A stretch of DNA of 64,000 bases from Methylococcaceae bacterium UBA6146 (GTDB lineage: Bacteria; Pseudomonadota; Gammaproteobacteria; Methylococcales; Methylomonadaceae): contig DIUY01000001.1 in assembly GCA_002422395.1 (NCBI GenBank), positions 124,001 through 188,000 of the forward strand, given 5' to 3'. The notes under the pieces are model-generated. The model was not told where the DNA came from. It worked only from the letters and a program-made list of their open reading frames with translations, and searched no databases. This document shows, in pieces, positions 26,505 through 35,635 of the stretch (within the stretch, counting starts at the first letter, position 1; the number at the start of each line of letters is the position of its first letter). Made by a program: the position numbers and the translations under genes.

Positions 26505-27116
26505 TTATAACACGTGGCCCGCTTTTACCAAGGCCGTTAATTGCTGCACGGCCTGGCCTCTGTGGCTTAGGGCGTTTTTAACTCCGGCGGATAATTGCGC
26601 CGCCGTGCAGTGATAATCGGGCACCCAGAACACCGGATCATAACCAAAGCCGTTTTCCCCTAACCGATGGGTCAAAATCCGGCCTTCCCAAACGCCTTGC
26701 GCAATCACCGGACACGGATCATAAGCATGTTTGACAAACACCATCACGCACACAAACCGTGCGCCACGCTGGCCATCAGGCACTTCGGCAAGCGCTTGCA
26801 ACAACTTGTCCACATTGTCCTGATCGCTAGCTCCCCAGCCGGCATAACGGGCCGACATCACACCGGGCGCACCACCTAAGGCATCGACAATTAACCCCGA
26901 ATCATCGGCAACTGCGGGCAAATTGCACTGCAACGCGGCATTCCGGGCTTTTAACAGTGCATTTTCAACAAACGTGCAGCCGGTTTCTTCGCACTCTACC
27001 ACATCGAACGCCGATTGCGGGACAATCAGCGTGTCGGCCAACATGGCTTGGATTTCTTTAATTTTTCCGGCGTTGCCGCTAGCCAGGACGATTTGTTGCT
27101 GGGTCACCAGTATCAT
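26505..27116 (-). CDS. rdgB: RdgB/HAM1, dITP/XTP pyrophosphatase
   Basis: A 203-residue enzyme that hydrolyses non-canonical purine nucleotides (dITP, XTP). IVLASGNAGKIKEI at the N-terminus, DDSGLIVDALGGAPGVMSARYAG and the C-terminal SHRGQAVQQL are conserved family blocks. Its ATG overlaps the rph stop (ATGA), a common rph-rdgB pairing. Confidence 0.97.
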   Translation of the reverse strand: MILVTQQQIVLASGNAGKIKEIQAMLADTLIVPQSAFDVVECEETGCTFVENALLKARNAALQCNLPAVADDSGLIVDALGGAPGVMSARYAGWGASDQDNVDKLLQALAEVPDGQRGARFVCVMVFVKHAYDPCPVIAQGVWEGRILTHRLGENGFGYDPVFWVPDYHCTAAQLSAGVKNALSHRGQAVQQLTALVKAGHVL

Positions 27117-27835
27117 TCCGCTATCCCTAAAACTTGGCGCTGTTTTTCCAGCAATTGCTTGATGCCAGTTTCCGCCAATGTCAGCATGGCATCCAGCTCA
27201 TCTTTCCTAAACGCATGGCCTTCTGCCGTGCCTTGCACTTCGATAAACGCCGACATATCGTTCATCACCACGTTCATGTCAGTTTCGGCATTGCTGTCTT
27301 CGGCATAATCCAAATCCAACACCGGAATGCCGTTAAAAATGCCCACGGAAACCGAGGCCACCTGCCCATGCAGCGGGCTTGATTTAATCTGTTTGCGTTT
27401 AATCATCTTTTCTATTGCCAATGATAGCGCGACAAAACCACCGGTAATCGACGCCGTGCGCGTGCCGCCATCAGCCTGCAACACATCGCAGTCAACCGTA
27501 ATGGTATGTTCGCCCAACGCTTTTAAATCAACCGCCGCCCGTAATGACCGGCCAATCAGCCGCTGGATTTCCAACGTGCGCCCGCCTTGTTTGCCATAAC
27601 TGGCTTCGCGCCCCATACGGCTATGCGTGGAACGCGGCAACATGCCGTATTCGGCGGTCACCCAGCCTTCGGCCTTGCCTTTAAGAAATCGGGGCACTGA
27701 CTTGTCCACGCTGGCGGTGCACAGCACACGGGTGTCGCCAAATTCAACCAACACAGACCCTTCCGCATGTTTGGTGTAGCCGCAGGTAAATTTAATCTCG
27801 CGTAGTTGATCTGGATTGCGTCCGCTAGGTCTCAT
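27113..27835 (-). CDS. rph: Ribonuclease PH
   Basis: A 240-residue phosphate-dependent 3' exoribonuclease that trims tRNA precursors. RPSGRNPDQLREI at the N-terminus, GWVTAEYGMLPRSTH, GGRTLEIQRLIGRSLRA (phosphate-binding Arg) and CDVLQADGGTRTASITG are all intact, and length matches the family. It heads the rph-rdgB-kinase-EamA-SEL1 run. Confidence 0.98.
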   Translation of the reverse strand: MRPSGRNPDQLREIKFTCGYTKHAEGSVLVEFGDTRVLCTASVDKSVPRFLKGKAEGWVTAEYGMLPRSTHSRMGREASYGKQGGRTLEIQRLIGRSLRAAVDLKALGEHTITVDCDVLQADGGTRTASITGGFVALSLAIEKMIKRKQIKSSPLHGQVASVSVGIFNGIPVLDLDYAEDSNAETDMNVVMNDMSAFIEVQGTAEGHAFRKDELDAMLTLAETGIKQLLEKQRQVLGIAE

Positions 27836-27979
27836 AGGTATTCCGCTAAAAATAAAAACATCACAGTATACCTGAAGCCACTGGTTTTAGGCTTCAATTT
27901 AGCAAAATGATGCGCTAGATAAATGACTAAGGTTAGAATGGCCGTCATTAAAAATATTTAAACATTCCACGGGTGACCC

Positions 27980-28843
27980 ATGATCAAAAGCATGACGGCT
28001 TATGCCAGCAACGAGGCGGAAACAGACGCCCTGACCATTAACTGCGAATTGCGCTCGGTCAACCACCGTTATTGCGACATCACCTTAAAACTCCCGGAAC
28101 GTTTGCGCTTTCTTGAAGCCGACTTGCGCACGGCGATCACCGAAAAAGTCAGTCGGGGCAAAGTGGAATGCAGCTTGACTTATAAACAATCAAAAGGCCG
28201 GGGTGTGCTGGCGGTCAACCTCGAAGCCGTCAGCGCCTTGCTTGCCGCAACCGATCAAATTGAACAGCTCATGCCCAACGCCCTGTCATTTTCCGCGCTT
28301 GAAGTGCTGGCATTCCCTGGCATCCAGCAAGAACCTGAAACCAACAAGGAAGCGCTGCACAGCACCATCATGCAATTGCTTGACCAAACGTTGGCGGACT
28401 TTGTCGCCGTGCGGGAAAGGGAAGGCAACCAGCTTAAGGCGCTAGTTGAAGACCGTTGCATAAAAATGCAAGGCTTTGTCAAAGCCGCAGCGCAACGTAT
28501 GCCAGAAGTCCTGACACTCATCCGCAACCGGCTGAGGGACCGGATTGTTGAACTGGTCGCGCAACCGGATTTTGACCGTTTGGAACAGGAGCTGGTTTTT
28601 TTGGCGCAAAAACTGGACATCGCCGAAGAGCTGGATCGATTGGAAACGCATATCAATGAAGTGCTGCGGGTGCTGACACAACCAGAACCCGCCGGCCGAC
28701 GCCTGGATTTTTTAATGCAGGAGTTAAACCGCGAGGCGAACACCCTAGGCTCCAAATCAGCCGACAAAGAAACCACCCAGATTGCGATTGAGCTTAAGGT
28801 GCTGATTGAGCAGATGCGTGAGCAGATTCAAAACATCGAGTGA
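27980..28843 (+). CDS. yicC: YicC-family endoribonuclease
   Basis: A 287-residue protein with the N-terminal MIKSMTAYA and RSVNHRYCDITLKLPERLR, and the C-terminal block GRRLDFLMQELNREANTLGSK typical of YicC. YicC proteins are reported to act as RNases. It is divergent from rph. In many Gammaproteobacteria gmk follows; here the next DNA is the integrase scar. Confidence 0.95.
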   Translation: MIKSMTAYASNEAETDALTINCELRSVNHRYCDITLKLPERLRFLEADLRTAITEKVSRGKVECSLTYKQSKGRGVLAVNLEAVSALLAATDQIEQLMPNALSFSALEVLAFPGIQQEPETNKEALHSTIMQLLDQTLADFVAVREREGNQLKALVEDRCIKMQGFVKAAAQRMPEVLTLIRNRLRDRIVELVAQPDFDRLEQELVFLAQKLDIAEELDRLETHINEVLRVLTQPEPAGRRLDFLMQELNREANTLGSKSADKETTQIAIELKVLIEQMREQIQNIE

Positions 28844-28950
28844 TATTGAGTGGCACTTGTTGGCACAACAAAATAACTTTAACACATTGAAAGCAAAATA
28901 TTATCCCTTCCATACCGTTGCACACCGTGCCATTTAATCGCACAATAACC

Positions 28951-29002
28951 ATGTACCCAAACGTGTACCCATAAACCTTAACGGTCAATTTTTTGGGTAC
29001 AC
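28951..29002. repeat. TGTACCCA repeats before the integrase remnant
   Basis: TGTACCCA occurs at 28952-28959 and 28964-28971 in direct orientation, and TGGGTACAC at 28994-29002 forms a perfect 9-bp inverted repeat with GTGTACCCA at 28963-28971. They lie just before the integrase start. They could be integrase arm sites, an attachment site or an operator; nothing decides between these. Confidence 0.5.
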
Positions 29003-29019
29003 ACCACTAGGCCATAGAT

Positions 29020-30158
29020 ATGAGCAACCTTTCAGATATTCAGATACGCACTTGGATTAAAAACAGCGAACGCTTTGATGCTCGTAGCGATGGTGACGGC
29101 TTGTATTTACGGTTTAGGCTGGTTGATACGATTCCCGTCTGGCGGTTTCGCTATCGGTTCACGGGAAAACAACGTGTGATGAATATCGGCACTTACGGGC
29201 AAGTGTCGTTGGCAGGTGCCCGTAAGATGACCAAAGAGCTTAAGGCGCGTGTCGCCTTAGGGCATGACGTAGCCGCCGAAAAACCAGGCCGTAAAGCTGA
29301 TGCGGTAGCCAAGATCGAAGCCAAGAATAACGCCTTTACCGTTGGGCACAAAGCGGACGATTACTTTAACAGCCGCGTCCTAGGCAAATGGAAACACCCC
29401 AACATTGCCAGGGCAAGGATTGAAAACGACATCAAGCCGAATATTGGCAAGCTGGCGATTGAAGACGTTAAGCTTAGCCACATTGACCTGATGCTAAAGG
29501 CCATCATCAAACGCGGTGCGCCGACAATGGCGAATGATGTTTTACGCTGGACGCGGCGGCGTGTGACCACGCCATCAAACGGAACTTACTGCAATACAAC
29601 CCCGCGTCTGCTTTTGACTTGGCGGACGCTGGCGGCAAAGAAACAGCACGAAGCCGCGCATTAAGCCAAACCGAAATAGCGGCTTTATTTGAAGCTATGC
29701 GTAACACCAAGGACTTTACTCAGGTTAACATTATCACCGTAAAGTTGCTGTTAATGCTGGCAGTCAGAAAAAGCGAACTGATAGGCGCACGGAAAAGCGA
29801 ATTTGATCTTGAGGCCAGACTCTGGCACTTGCCCGCCGACCGCAACAAAACAGAGTCCGCCATCACCATACCGTTACCACACCAAGCCGTTGAAGCCTTG
29901 GAAACCCTAAACCGCTTGTCTGAAAGTAGCGACTGGCTGTTACCCGCCCGTAAGGCACAAGATAGGATGCTTCCCCATATCCACGAAAACACCCTAAACG
30001 TGGCCTTAACCACAAAATTAAAGGTATTGAAGGGGTTTTATAACCGTCATGATTACCTGGACGAACGGCGCGAAGCCTTAAAGCTTTGGGCAAACCTGCT
30101 GGAGAGTTGCGAAACAGGCAAAGACTGGAACGTGACACCGATTAGGAAACAAGCCTAA
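29020..30158 (+). pseudogene. Broken P4-type tyrosine integrase
   Basis: The first frame (29020-29664) has the DUF4102-like N-terminal arm-binding domain (DARSDGDGLYLRF, YRFTGKQRVMNIGTYGQVSLAGAR) and the core-binding helices. A frameshift near 29560-29640 moves the rest to another frame (29619-30158) carrying RKSELIGARKSEFDL with the first catalytic Arg. The stretch that should hold the H-x-x-R box is gone: TTKLKVLKG runs directly into FYNRHDYLDERREALK, which contains the catalytic Tyr. So both a frameshift and an internal deletion make it inactive. Confidence 0.85.
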
Positions 30159-30343
30159 ACAACCTTTGCCGACAATAAGCATTGATTAAAACCGGATGGA
30201 GCTATTAGGCTTTGTCGGCATAACCGATCATGAAGAATGGACGGTTAAAGCCTTGCTGGATGGGATGAACCACTTAAGCCTTACCCCCACCATTGAAGAG
30301 CTGACCATCCAATTCCGGCGGCAACAACTAAGGAGCAACCACC

Positions 30344-30646
30344 ATGACACAAATGCACAACCCACCACACCCCAGCGAAACCTTACGCGAAAACATTTTA
30401 CCTGCTCTTGAACTCACCGTTACTGAAGCGGCAAAACAGCTTGGCGTTAGCCGCACCGCCTTATTGCGTGTGCTGAACGGCAAAGCCGCACTATCACCCG
30501 AAATGGCGTTAAGGCTGGAAAACTGGCTAGGCGTAGAAAACGGCGGTAGGGCAGATTTATGGATAACCCAACAAGCGGCTTATGATCTTTGGCAAGCACG
30601 GCAAGCAGGAACGCCCACCGTACAACGGGCGGCTATCCGGCATTAA
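30344..30646 (+). CDS. higA: HigA-type antitoxin, orphan
   Basis: A 100-residue XRE-type DNA-binding protein with NPPHPSETLRENILPALELTVTEAAKQLGVSRTALLRVLNGKAALSPEMALRLE order, the HigA arrangement: HPGE-like N-terminus, then helix-turn-helix. The HigB toxin that should precede it is not found; the DNA before it (30160-30340) has no HigB-like frame. It is therefore a lone antitoxin, part of the mobile-DNA scar. A strong terminator follows at 30667. Confidence 0.82.
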   Translation: MTQMHNPPHPSETLRENILPALELTVTEAAKQLGVSRTALLRVLNGKAALSPEMALRLENWLGVENGGRADLWITQQAAYDLWQARQAGTPTVQRAAIRH

Positions 30647-30666
30647 ATGCCCCATGAGCCGCATAG

Positions 30667-30696
30667 GGTGGGCAGCGCTGTTCTGCCCACCTTTTA
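30667..30696 (+). terminator. Intrinsic terminator after higA
   Basis: A perfect 9-bp stem (GGTGGGCAG 30667-30675 with CTGCCCACC 30683-30691, 7-nt loop) is followed by TTTTAT. The preceding TAGGGTGGGC is shared with the palindrome at 60194, so this may be a REP-type repeat acting as terminator. Confidence 0.65.
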
Positions 30697-30698
30697 TC

Positions 30699-31279
30699 TG
30701 GGGCTGGCGGTGACGCAAGCCAGTTTGCAATCGAAAACCGTATTGGCGGCGGAACAGGCTTTTGTTGGGCGATGGCCGGATGGTTTGACCTTGTCGGACA
30801 GGCTGTGGCGGTGAAAAAAATCGGCGCGGGACGGGGTTCAGCAGCAATTGCAACTAGGCATTGGACAAGCCAAAGCCAGCGACGCCGCGGTTTATGAGCT
30901 GCAACGGGCGATTGAACTCGATGCCGGGCGGCGTTTTGCCATTGTTTCTAACCGTACGGATAAATGGGTGGAAGAGCTGCACCAATCCGCCCAAACCATG
31001 ATCCATACGCCGTTTGATAAGGCCGACTGGCAAAAGGTGATGGATGACGCCGAGGCCAGGATTAGCGAAATATCACGCACGGGCAACCGCAATGCCGCTG
31101 AACAGCTGTTGTCGCAAGTTAAGCGGGCGGTCAAGGAAGGCCAAGAGAAGTTATTGGACAGGGCGGTGATTGACACGAGCATTAATGATCCTGATGTTAT
31201 TGGCTTTCAATGGCGGTTATCGGGTAGCCGCCCCGCCACTGACATTTGCGATTACTGCGCCTACATTGAGATGGGCTTA
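30699..31279 (+). pseudogene. Fragment of a Mu-like phage head/minor capsid gene
   Basis: One frame from about 30699 to 31279 is interrupted by a TGA at 30812-30814 (between LSDRLWR and KKSARDGVQQQL) and has no proper start. The rest reads as a helical protein ending FQWRLSGSRPATDICDYCAY, like Mu-type F/minor head morphogenesis proteins, where a C-x-x-C pair and DICD lie before the end. The 3' part is cut by the short repeat element at 31280. Function is lost. Family recognition is moderate. Confidence 0.6.
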
Positions 31280-31349
31280 GGCAGTGGCAGCGGAGTCAAA
31301 AAACCTGTTTTTTGATTCCAAAATATCATTACCCTTTTTTACCACCACC
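31280..31349 (-). repeat. MITE-like element, family A, shortened copy
   Basis: A 70-bp element with ends GGCAGTGG and CCACCACC and the shared core (palindrome of A-runs and T-runs, then ATATCATTACCC). Compared with the copy at 56593 it lacks about 24 bp after the first end. It ends the phage head fragment by fusing eleven codons (GSGSGVKKPVF) to it. No target duplication is visible. Confidence 0.6.
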
Positions 31350-31394
31350 AAAAATTGAAGGTGTAAGCGGGTTTGGGGAGAATGGGGCCTTTAT

Positions 31395-33455
31395 TTAACC
31401 ACTGGTCTGGTTTTCAGCCACTTTCACCCAGACACGAAGGATCTCCGCTACACTCCATGCCTGCGCGATACAGCCTCGCGGGGCGAACAAACCTTCGGCA
31501 TCAAAAACTTCGCTGACGGAGCCGATGCAGGCTTCATGTAAGTGACCCTCCAATAATTTATCGAGAAAATCGCGGACATCTTTTCGCTGTTCGGGATAAA
31601 CGCGTAACCAAGCATCGGTGTAAGGCCCCAGTAGCCAGGGCCAGACCGTGCCTTGATGATAAGAAGCATCGCGGGCGCGAAGGTCGCCATGGTAAATAGC
31701 TTTATAGTCGGGATGGTCCGGGGACAGCGTTCGCAGCCCCACCGGCGTCAACAGCCGGTTTTTGATGGCCTGAAATACGGATGGCCAATGCGCTTGATCC
31801 AATACCGGATGGGATAGCGATAGCGCAAACACTTGATTGGGCCGGCACGCCGGGTCGTTCACACCGTTTTCACCGTCGACCACATCATACAGGTGTCCTG
31901 TCCCTGCATTCCAAAACCGTTGGTTAAAGCTAAGTTGGGTGATATCGGCGTGCTTGGCAATTTCGGTCGCGTCTGAGCTTAAGTTTTCCTCTTGTGTCCA
32001 TTTTTCCATCAGACGTAGCGCGTTGTACCACAAGGCATTGATTTCAACCGCTTTGCCGCGACGCGGTGTAACAATCCAATCGCCTAATTTGGCATCCATC
32101 CAGGTCAACGCGTAACGCGGATCACCCTGGATCAGCAGACCGTCAGCGGGATCGCAATGAATACCAAAGCGTGTGCCCCGAATGTGGTGGTCAATAATAT
32201 CCAACAGCTTGGGCAGCAATTCCTTGAGCAAGCCCCGGTCGCCGGTAATCTGGATATAACGGCTCAGCGCGTGGAAAAACCAGAGCGTCGCATCGGCGGT
32301 ATAATAAACACCCTCGCTTTCGCCTTCCGGAAACAGATTGGGAATCAGGCCGTCACGCAGATGATGGGCAAAAGTACGCAGAATATGCCCCGCCTCGATT
32401 TGCCGTCCTGTCGTCAGCGTCAGGCCTTCGAGGCTAATCATGGTGTCCCGCCCCCAATCGGTAAACCAGTGGTAACCGGCAATAACGGTACGCACATCGC
32501 CGCCGGTTTCACAGACATGCGCAGTTTCTGCAATCCGCTCGACCGGCGCGATAATAAACTGGTCCGCTGCCAGCACCAACTGCTTGGCCAAGCCTTTAGA
32601 CAATTCCGGACGCGCCGCCGCCAGCAAACATCGGCGGCGCTCCAGTTCAGCCTGAAATATTGCCGCAGGAGACAACGCCAAGATGCTTTCCCAACTTTCC
32701 GAAGAAGCTATCAAGGTGACATCTTTACCGACCGCAAGATCAACGCGAAAGTAACCGGGGCTCCACAGATTACCCTGCGCTTCATAGCCTCTTTGTTTCT
32801 CTATGCGGTACAGAATGTCGCTGAGGCGTTTGGCTTCAATCGTGAATGCCGGATTCTCGCCATCGACGTAGAGACGTAAGGGCGGCATTGAAAACCCTTG
32901 AATTTCAATACGTCCGGTAGAGGCTTTAAGATCGTAGGAATCCAGGGGGAGCCCTTCGACCAAAGAAGCGTCATGGCGACGAAAATGCACGGCCACACGA
33001 AGCTTAAGCCTTACCGGCCCTGTTCCTGAAACCAGGCGGTACCCCACATGAACCGTATTGGTCATATACGGCATCAGTATCGATTTTTCAATCACATGGC
33101 CTGCCAGTTCATAGCGCCATACCGGCAACCCGGATTCCAGGCGAAATTCGCGCAGACTGGACATACCGTGGAGATCGAGCGCTCCCCCCACCAATTCGAT
33201 ACCGCCTATTTTCTGGCTGCTGCCATCGGGAAACCGGACCAGCTCACTGAGTTGATTAAGCATCACAAAACGGCCTTGTGGTGCACAAAGCGCGGCGGTT
33301 AACAGGCTGTGGAAACGGCGTGTAGGTACGCCCGAAACCGTTCCGGACGCATAGCCGCCAAGGCCATTTGTGACTAACCATTCACGTGTCAGCAACTCTT
33401 CCTGTTCGGCAGGGTTTCCGGTCCACTTCGTATTAATAACAATATCACTATTCAT
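31395..33455 (-). CDS. Amylo-alpha-1,6-glucosidase (glycogen debranching type)
   Basis: A 686-residue protein from the ATG at 33453-33455, overlapping the treZ stop by 8 bp; a longer frame lies inside treZ. An N-terminal beta-sandwich domain starts at EWLVTNGLGGYASGTVSG. The catalytic (alpha/alpha)6 domain includes IAGYHWFTDWGRDTMISLEG and YHQGTVWPWLLGPYTDA, typical of archaeal/bacterial GDE-type glucosidases (GH133-like). It likely removes alpha-1,6 branch stubs from glycogen, supplying linear chains to TreY. Last gene of the operon. Confidence 0.88.
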   Translation of the reverse strand: MNSDIVINTKWTGNPAEQEELLTREWLVTNGLGGYASGTVSGVPTRRFHSLLTAALCAPQGRFVMLNQLSELVRFPDGSSQKIGGIELVGGALDLHGMSSLREFRLESGLPVWRYELAGHVIEKSILMPYMTNTVHVGYRLVSGTGPVRLKLRVAVHFRRHDASLVEGLPLDSYDLKASTGRIEIQGFSMPPLRLYVDGENPAFTIEAKRLSDILYRIEKQRGYEAQGNLWSPGYFRVDLAVGKDVTLIASSESWESILALSPAAIFQAELERRRCLLAAARPELSKGLAKQLVLAADQFIIAPVERIAETAHVCETGGDVRTVIAGYHWFTDWGRDTMISLEGLTLTTGRQIEAGHILRTFAHHLRDGLIPNLFPEGESEGVYYTADATLWFFHALSRYIQITGDRGLLKELLPKLLDIIDHHIRGTRFGIHCDPADGLLIQGDPRYALTWMDAKLGDWIVTPRRGKAVEINALWYNALRLMEKWTQEENLSSDATEIAKHADITQLSFNQRFWNAGTGHLYDVVDGENGVNDPACRPNQVFALSLSHPVLDQAHWPSVFQAIKNRLLTPVGLRTLSPDHPDYKAIYHGDLRARDASYHQGTVWPWLLGPYTDAWLRVYPEQRKDVRDFLDKLLEGHLHEACIGSVSEVFDAEGLFAPRGCIAQAWSVAEILRVWVKVAENQTSG

Positions 33456-35394
33456 GATTAACTCTCTCCTTTGCTTGGATAACAGGATGTAGCACAACAG
33501 CGGATTCGCCTTGAAGATACCACCGGCCTTCCATGGGCCAGGGCGGCATGCCCATACCGCCATAATGAGGATCGTCGCTGAACCACATGGCATCCCAAAC
33601 ACAATCCTTCGGCGCAGCCAATAGCGGTTCCGGCGCCGGAACCAGATGAAGATCCCGGCTCAGGTTAACCAATAAAAGACGGTCATCACCTGGATTCTCG
33701 CCGAAAAAACGTATCACCCACGCATCTGGGCTTAACACTGCCCCATCAATACGGCTGCCTTGCTGGCTGGCCCGAAATACCGGATCGTTATGGCGCAGGC
33801 TTAACAAGTCGCGGTGCAAAGCATATTCGTCCTTATGCAGATTGCGTTCATTCAAGTCCAGTTTTGAATGGGTAAACGTTTGCGGGTCGCCGGGATCGGG
33901 CAGTCGGGCCTGCATTTCGGGTGTTGCCAGGGCGCGAAATTGAGCCAAAAAATCAGCGCGTCCACGCGCCACCAAATGGGCAATTTCTTCTTTATGGTCG
34001 GCAAAATAAAAGAACGGGCTGGTGGCGGCAAACTCCTGGCCTTGAAACAACATGGGCGTCTGCGGAGCCAACAGGAACAGGGCGGTCAAAGCCCGGTAGC
34101 GGTTGGGGCTGGTCAAAAAGTGGACGCGTTTGCCACTGCCGGAATTGGCCAATTGATCGTGGTTTTGGATGAAGTTGACAAACTTGGCCGGCGGCATATC
34201 CAGTCCCGGGGTTCCGCGCGTATTGTTTTGCCATGAGTACCATTGCCCCTGATACAAGAAACCTTGCTTCAATGTGGAGACAAATTCCTGAGCGGAACCC
34301 CGGTAATCGCTAAAGTAAGCATCTGCACGCCCTGTCATTGCCACCATAGCGGTATGGTGGAAATCATCGTTCCATAATGCGTCCAGGCCGAAGCCGCCGT
34401 TTTCGGGAGGCAAAAACAATTTTGCATCCTGCGGCTCATTCTCCCCAATAATATAGGTTTTGCGCGGCGCCCCGGCGCTACGCGCTGCCTTTACGATAGC
34501 GGCAATAATATTTTCAGCGGAACTGTCGAAAATTTGCTGGGTTGCATCAATACGTAGACCGTCAAGGTGGAATTCTTTAATCCAATACTGGCTATTGGCG
34601 AGCACATACTCACGCACGGCGCTTGAGTTTGGCCCATCAAAATTTAGCGGGGCCCCCCAATCACACTCATAGCGGGTAGAAAAGTAATCGCTGGAAAATT
34701 TCCCTAGGTAATTGCCATCCGGGCCCAAATGATTGAATACCACATCCAGAATGACGCCGAGACCCACCGCATGTGCCTGGTTAACGAAAGAACGAAATTC
34801 ATCCGGGGTTCCATAAAGCCGGGTCGGCGCGAACCAATTGACACCGTCATAACCCCAGCCGAAGCGGCCCGGAAAATCGGCCACCGGCATGATCTCCAAC
34901 ACCGTCACGCCCAATGCGGCCAGTTCAGGCAGTTCTTTAGCCGCTGCGGCCCAATTGCCTTCATGCGTAAACGTGCCGATATGCATCTCATAAATGACCT
35001 GACCTTGGGCTTCAATTCCCGGCCAGGCGGCGTCTGTCCAGTCGAACGTTAAGGCATCAACCACTTGCGACGGCCCATGCGGGCCTTGGGGTTGGAAACG
35101 CGAAGCGGGATCGGGGTAAGGTTGCGGGTCATCATCCAGCAGGTAGCGGTACACACTTCCTACACAAGACTCTTGCAAAATGACCGAAAAATAACCGTTG
35201 CCTTCGTTTTGCAGTTTGTGTTCGGTCGGCGGATGGGGATGATCAAACTCTTCACCCTGAGCATTAATGACCAGTTTCACCGTCTTTCTTCCGGGTGCCC
35301 AGACCCGAAAATGTACGCCTATTTCGGGTACTCGCTCCGCCCCAATTGGAAATCGGCGGCCATTGGCTAATTCGGTAGTTATCTGTTCGCTCAT
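33448..35394 (-). CDS. treZ: TreZ, malto-oligosyltrehalose trehalohydrolase
   Basis: A 648-residue GH13 enzyme. An N-terminal carbohydrate-binding domain (VHFRVWAPGRKTVKLVI) precedes the barrel. Catalytic residues are in LDGLRIDATQQI (Asp nucleophile), YIIGENEPQD (Glu acid) and FIQNHDQLAN (Asp). It cuts trehalose from the end of malto-oligosyltrehalose made by TreY. treY lies upstream, but a 241-bp gap with a MITE-like element separates the two, unlike the tight spacing elsewhere in the operon. Confidence 0.95.
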   Translation of the reverse strand: MSEQITTELANGRRFPIGAERVPEIGVHFRVWAPGRKTVKLVINAQGEEFDHPHPPTEHKLQNEGNGYFSVILQESCVGSVYRYLLDDDPQPYPDPASRFQPQGPHGPSQVVDALTFDWTDAAWPGIEAQGQVIYEMHIGTFTHEGNWAAAAKELPELAALGVTVLEIMPVADFPGRFGWGYDGVNWFAPTRLYGTPDEFRSFVNQAHAVGLGVILDVVFNHLGPDGNYLGKFSSDYFSTRYECDWGAPLNFDGPNSSAVREYVLANSQYWIKEFHLDGLRIDATQQIFDSSAENIIAAIVKAARSAGAPRKTYIIGENEPQDAKLFLPPENGGFGLDALWNDDFHHTAMVAMTGRADAYFSDYRGSAQEFVSTLKQGFLYQGQWYSWQNNTRGTPGLDMPPAKFVNFIQNHDQLANSGSGKRVHFLTSPNRYRALTALFLLAPQTPMLFQGQEFAATSPFFYFADHKEEIAHLVARGRADFLAQFRALATPEMQARLPDPGDPQTFTHSKLDLNERNLHKDEYALHRDLLSLRHNDPVFRASQQGSRIDGAVLSPDAWVIRFFGENPGDDRLLLVNLSRDLHLVPAPEPLLAAPKDCVWDAMWFSDDPHYGGMGMPPWPMEGRWYLQGESAVVLHPVIQAKERVNHE

Positions 35395-35426
35395 AGTTAT
35401 TGTTCCAAGTAAACCATTAAAAATTC

Positions 35427-35538
35427 GGTGGCGGTAAAAATGGGGTAGCGGGTTAAATTTGGTGGTTGCTTGTACTGAGGCAAACCAAGGTTTGCACTCC
35501 AGCTTATCAACGTGCAGCCACAGATTTGACCCACCACC
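35427..35538. repeat. MITE-like element, family A, divergent copy, between treY and treZ
   Basis: A 112-bp element whose ends are GGTGGCGGTAAAAATGG and the inverted ACCCACCACC. It is flanked by a perfect 8-bp direct repeat AAAAATTC (35419-35426 and 35539-35546). The interior differs from other copies and holds a small hairpin (GCAAACC/GGTTTGC near 35480). It lies inside the trehalose operon and may weaken or uncouple treZ expression. Confidence 0.65.
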
Positions 35539-35635
35539 AAAAATTCAATTATTACTGCATCAAATTGTTGGTTACCAACTTAAAGCGGGACAGTTTAAGT
35601 TGATAGCCAAATTGTTTGCCCATTATTCCCAAGAC

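Noticed and set aside
30196..30411. 71-codon plus frame before higA as a possible HigB toxin
   Set aside because: It lacks the HigB pattern (no GW-x-LHPLKG or WRI-x-F block) and overlaps higA in another frame.
33456..33602. Upstream extension of the amylo-1,6-glucosidase
   Set aside because: It lies within treZ; the conserved start region fits the ATG at 33455.
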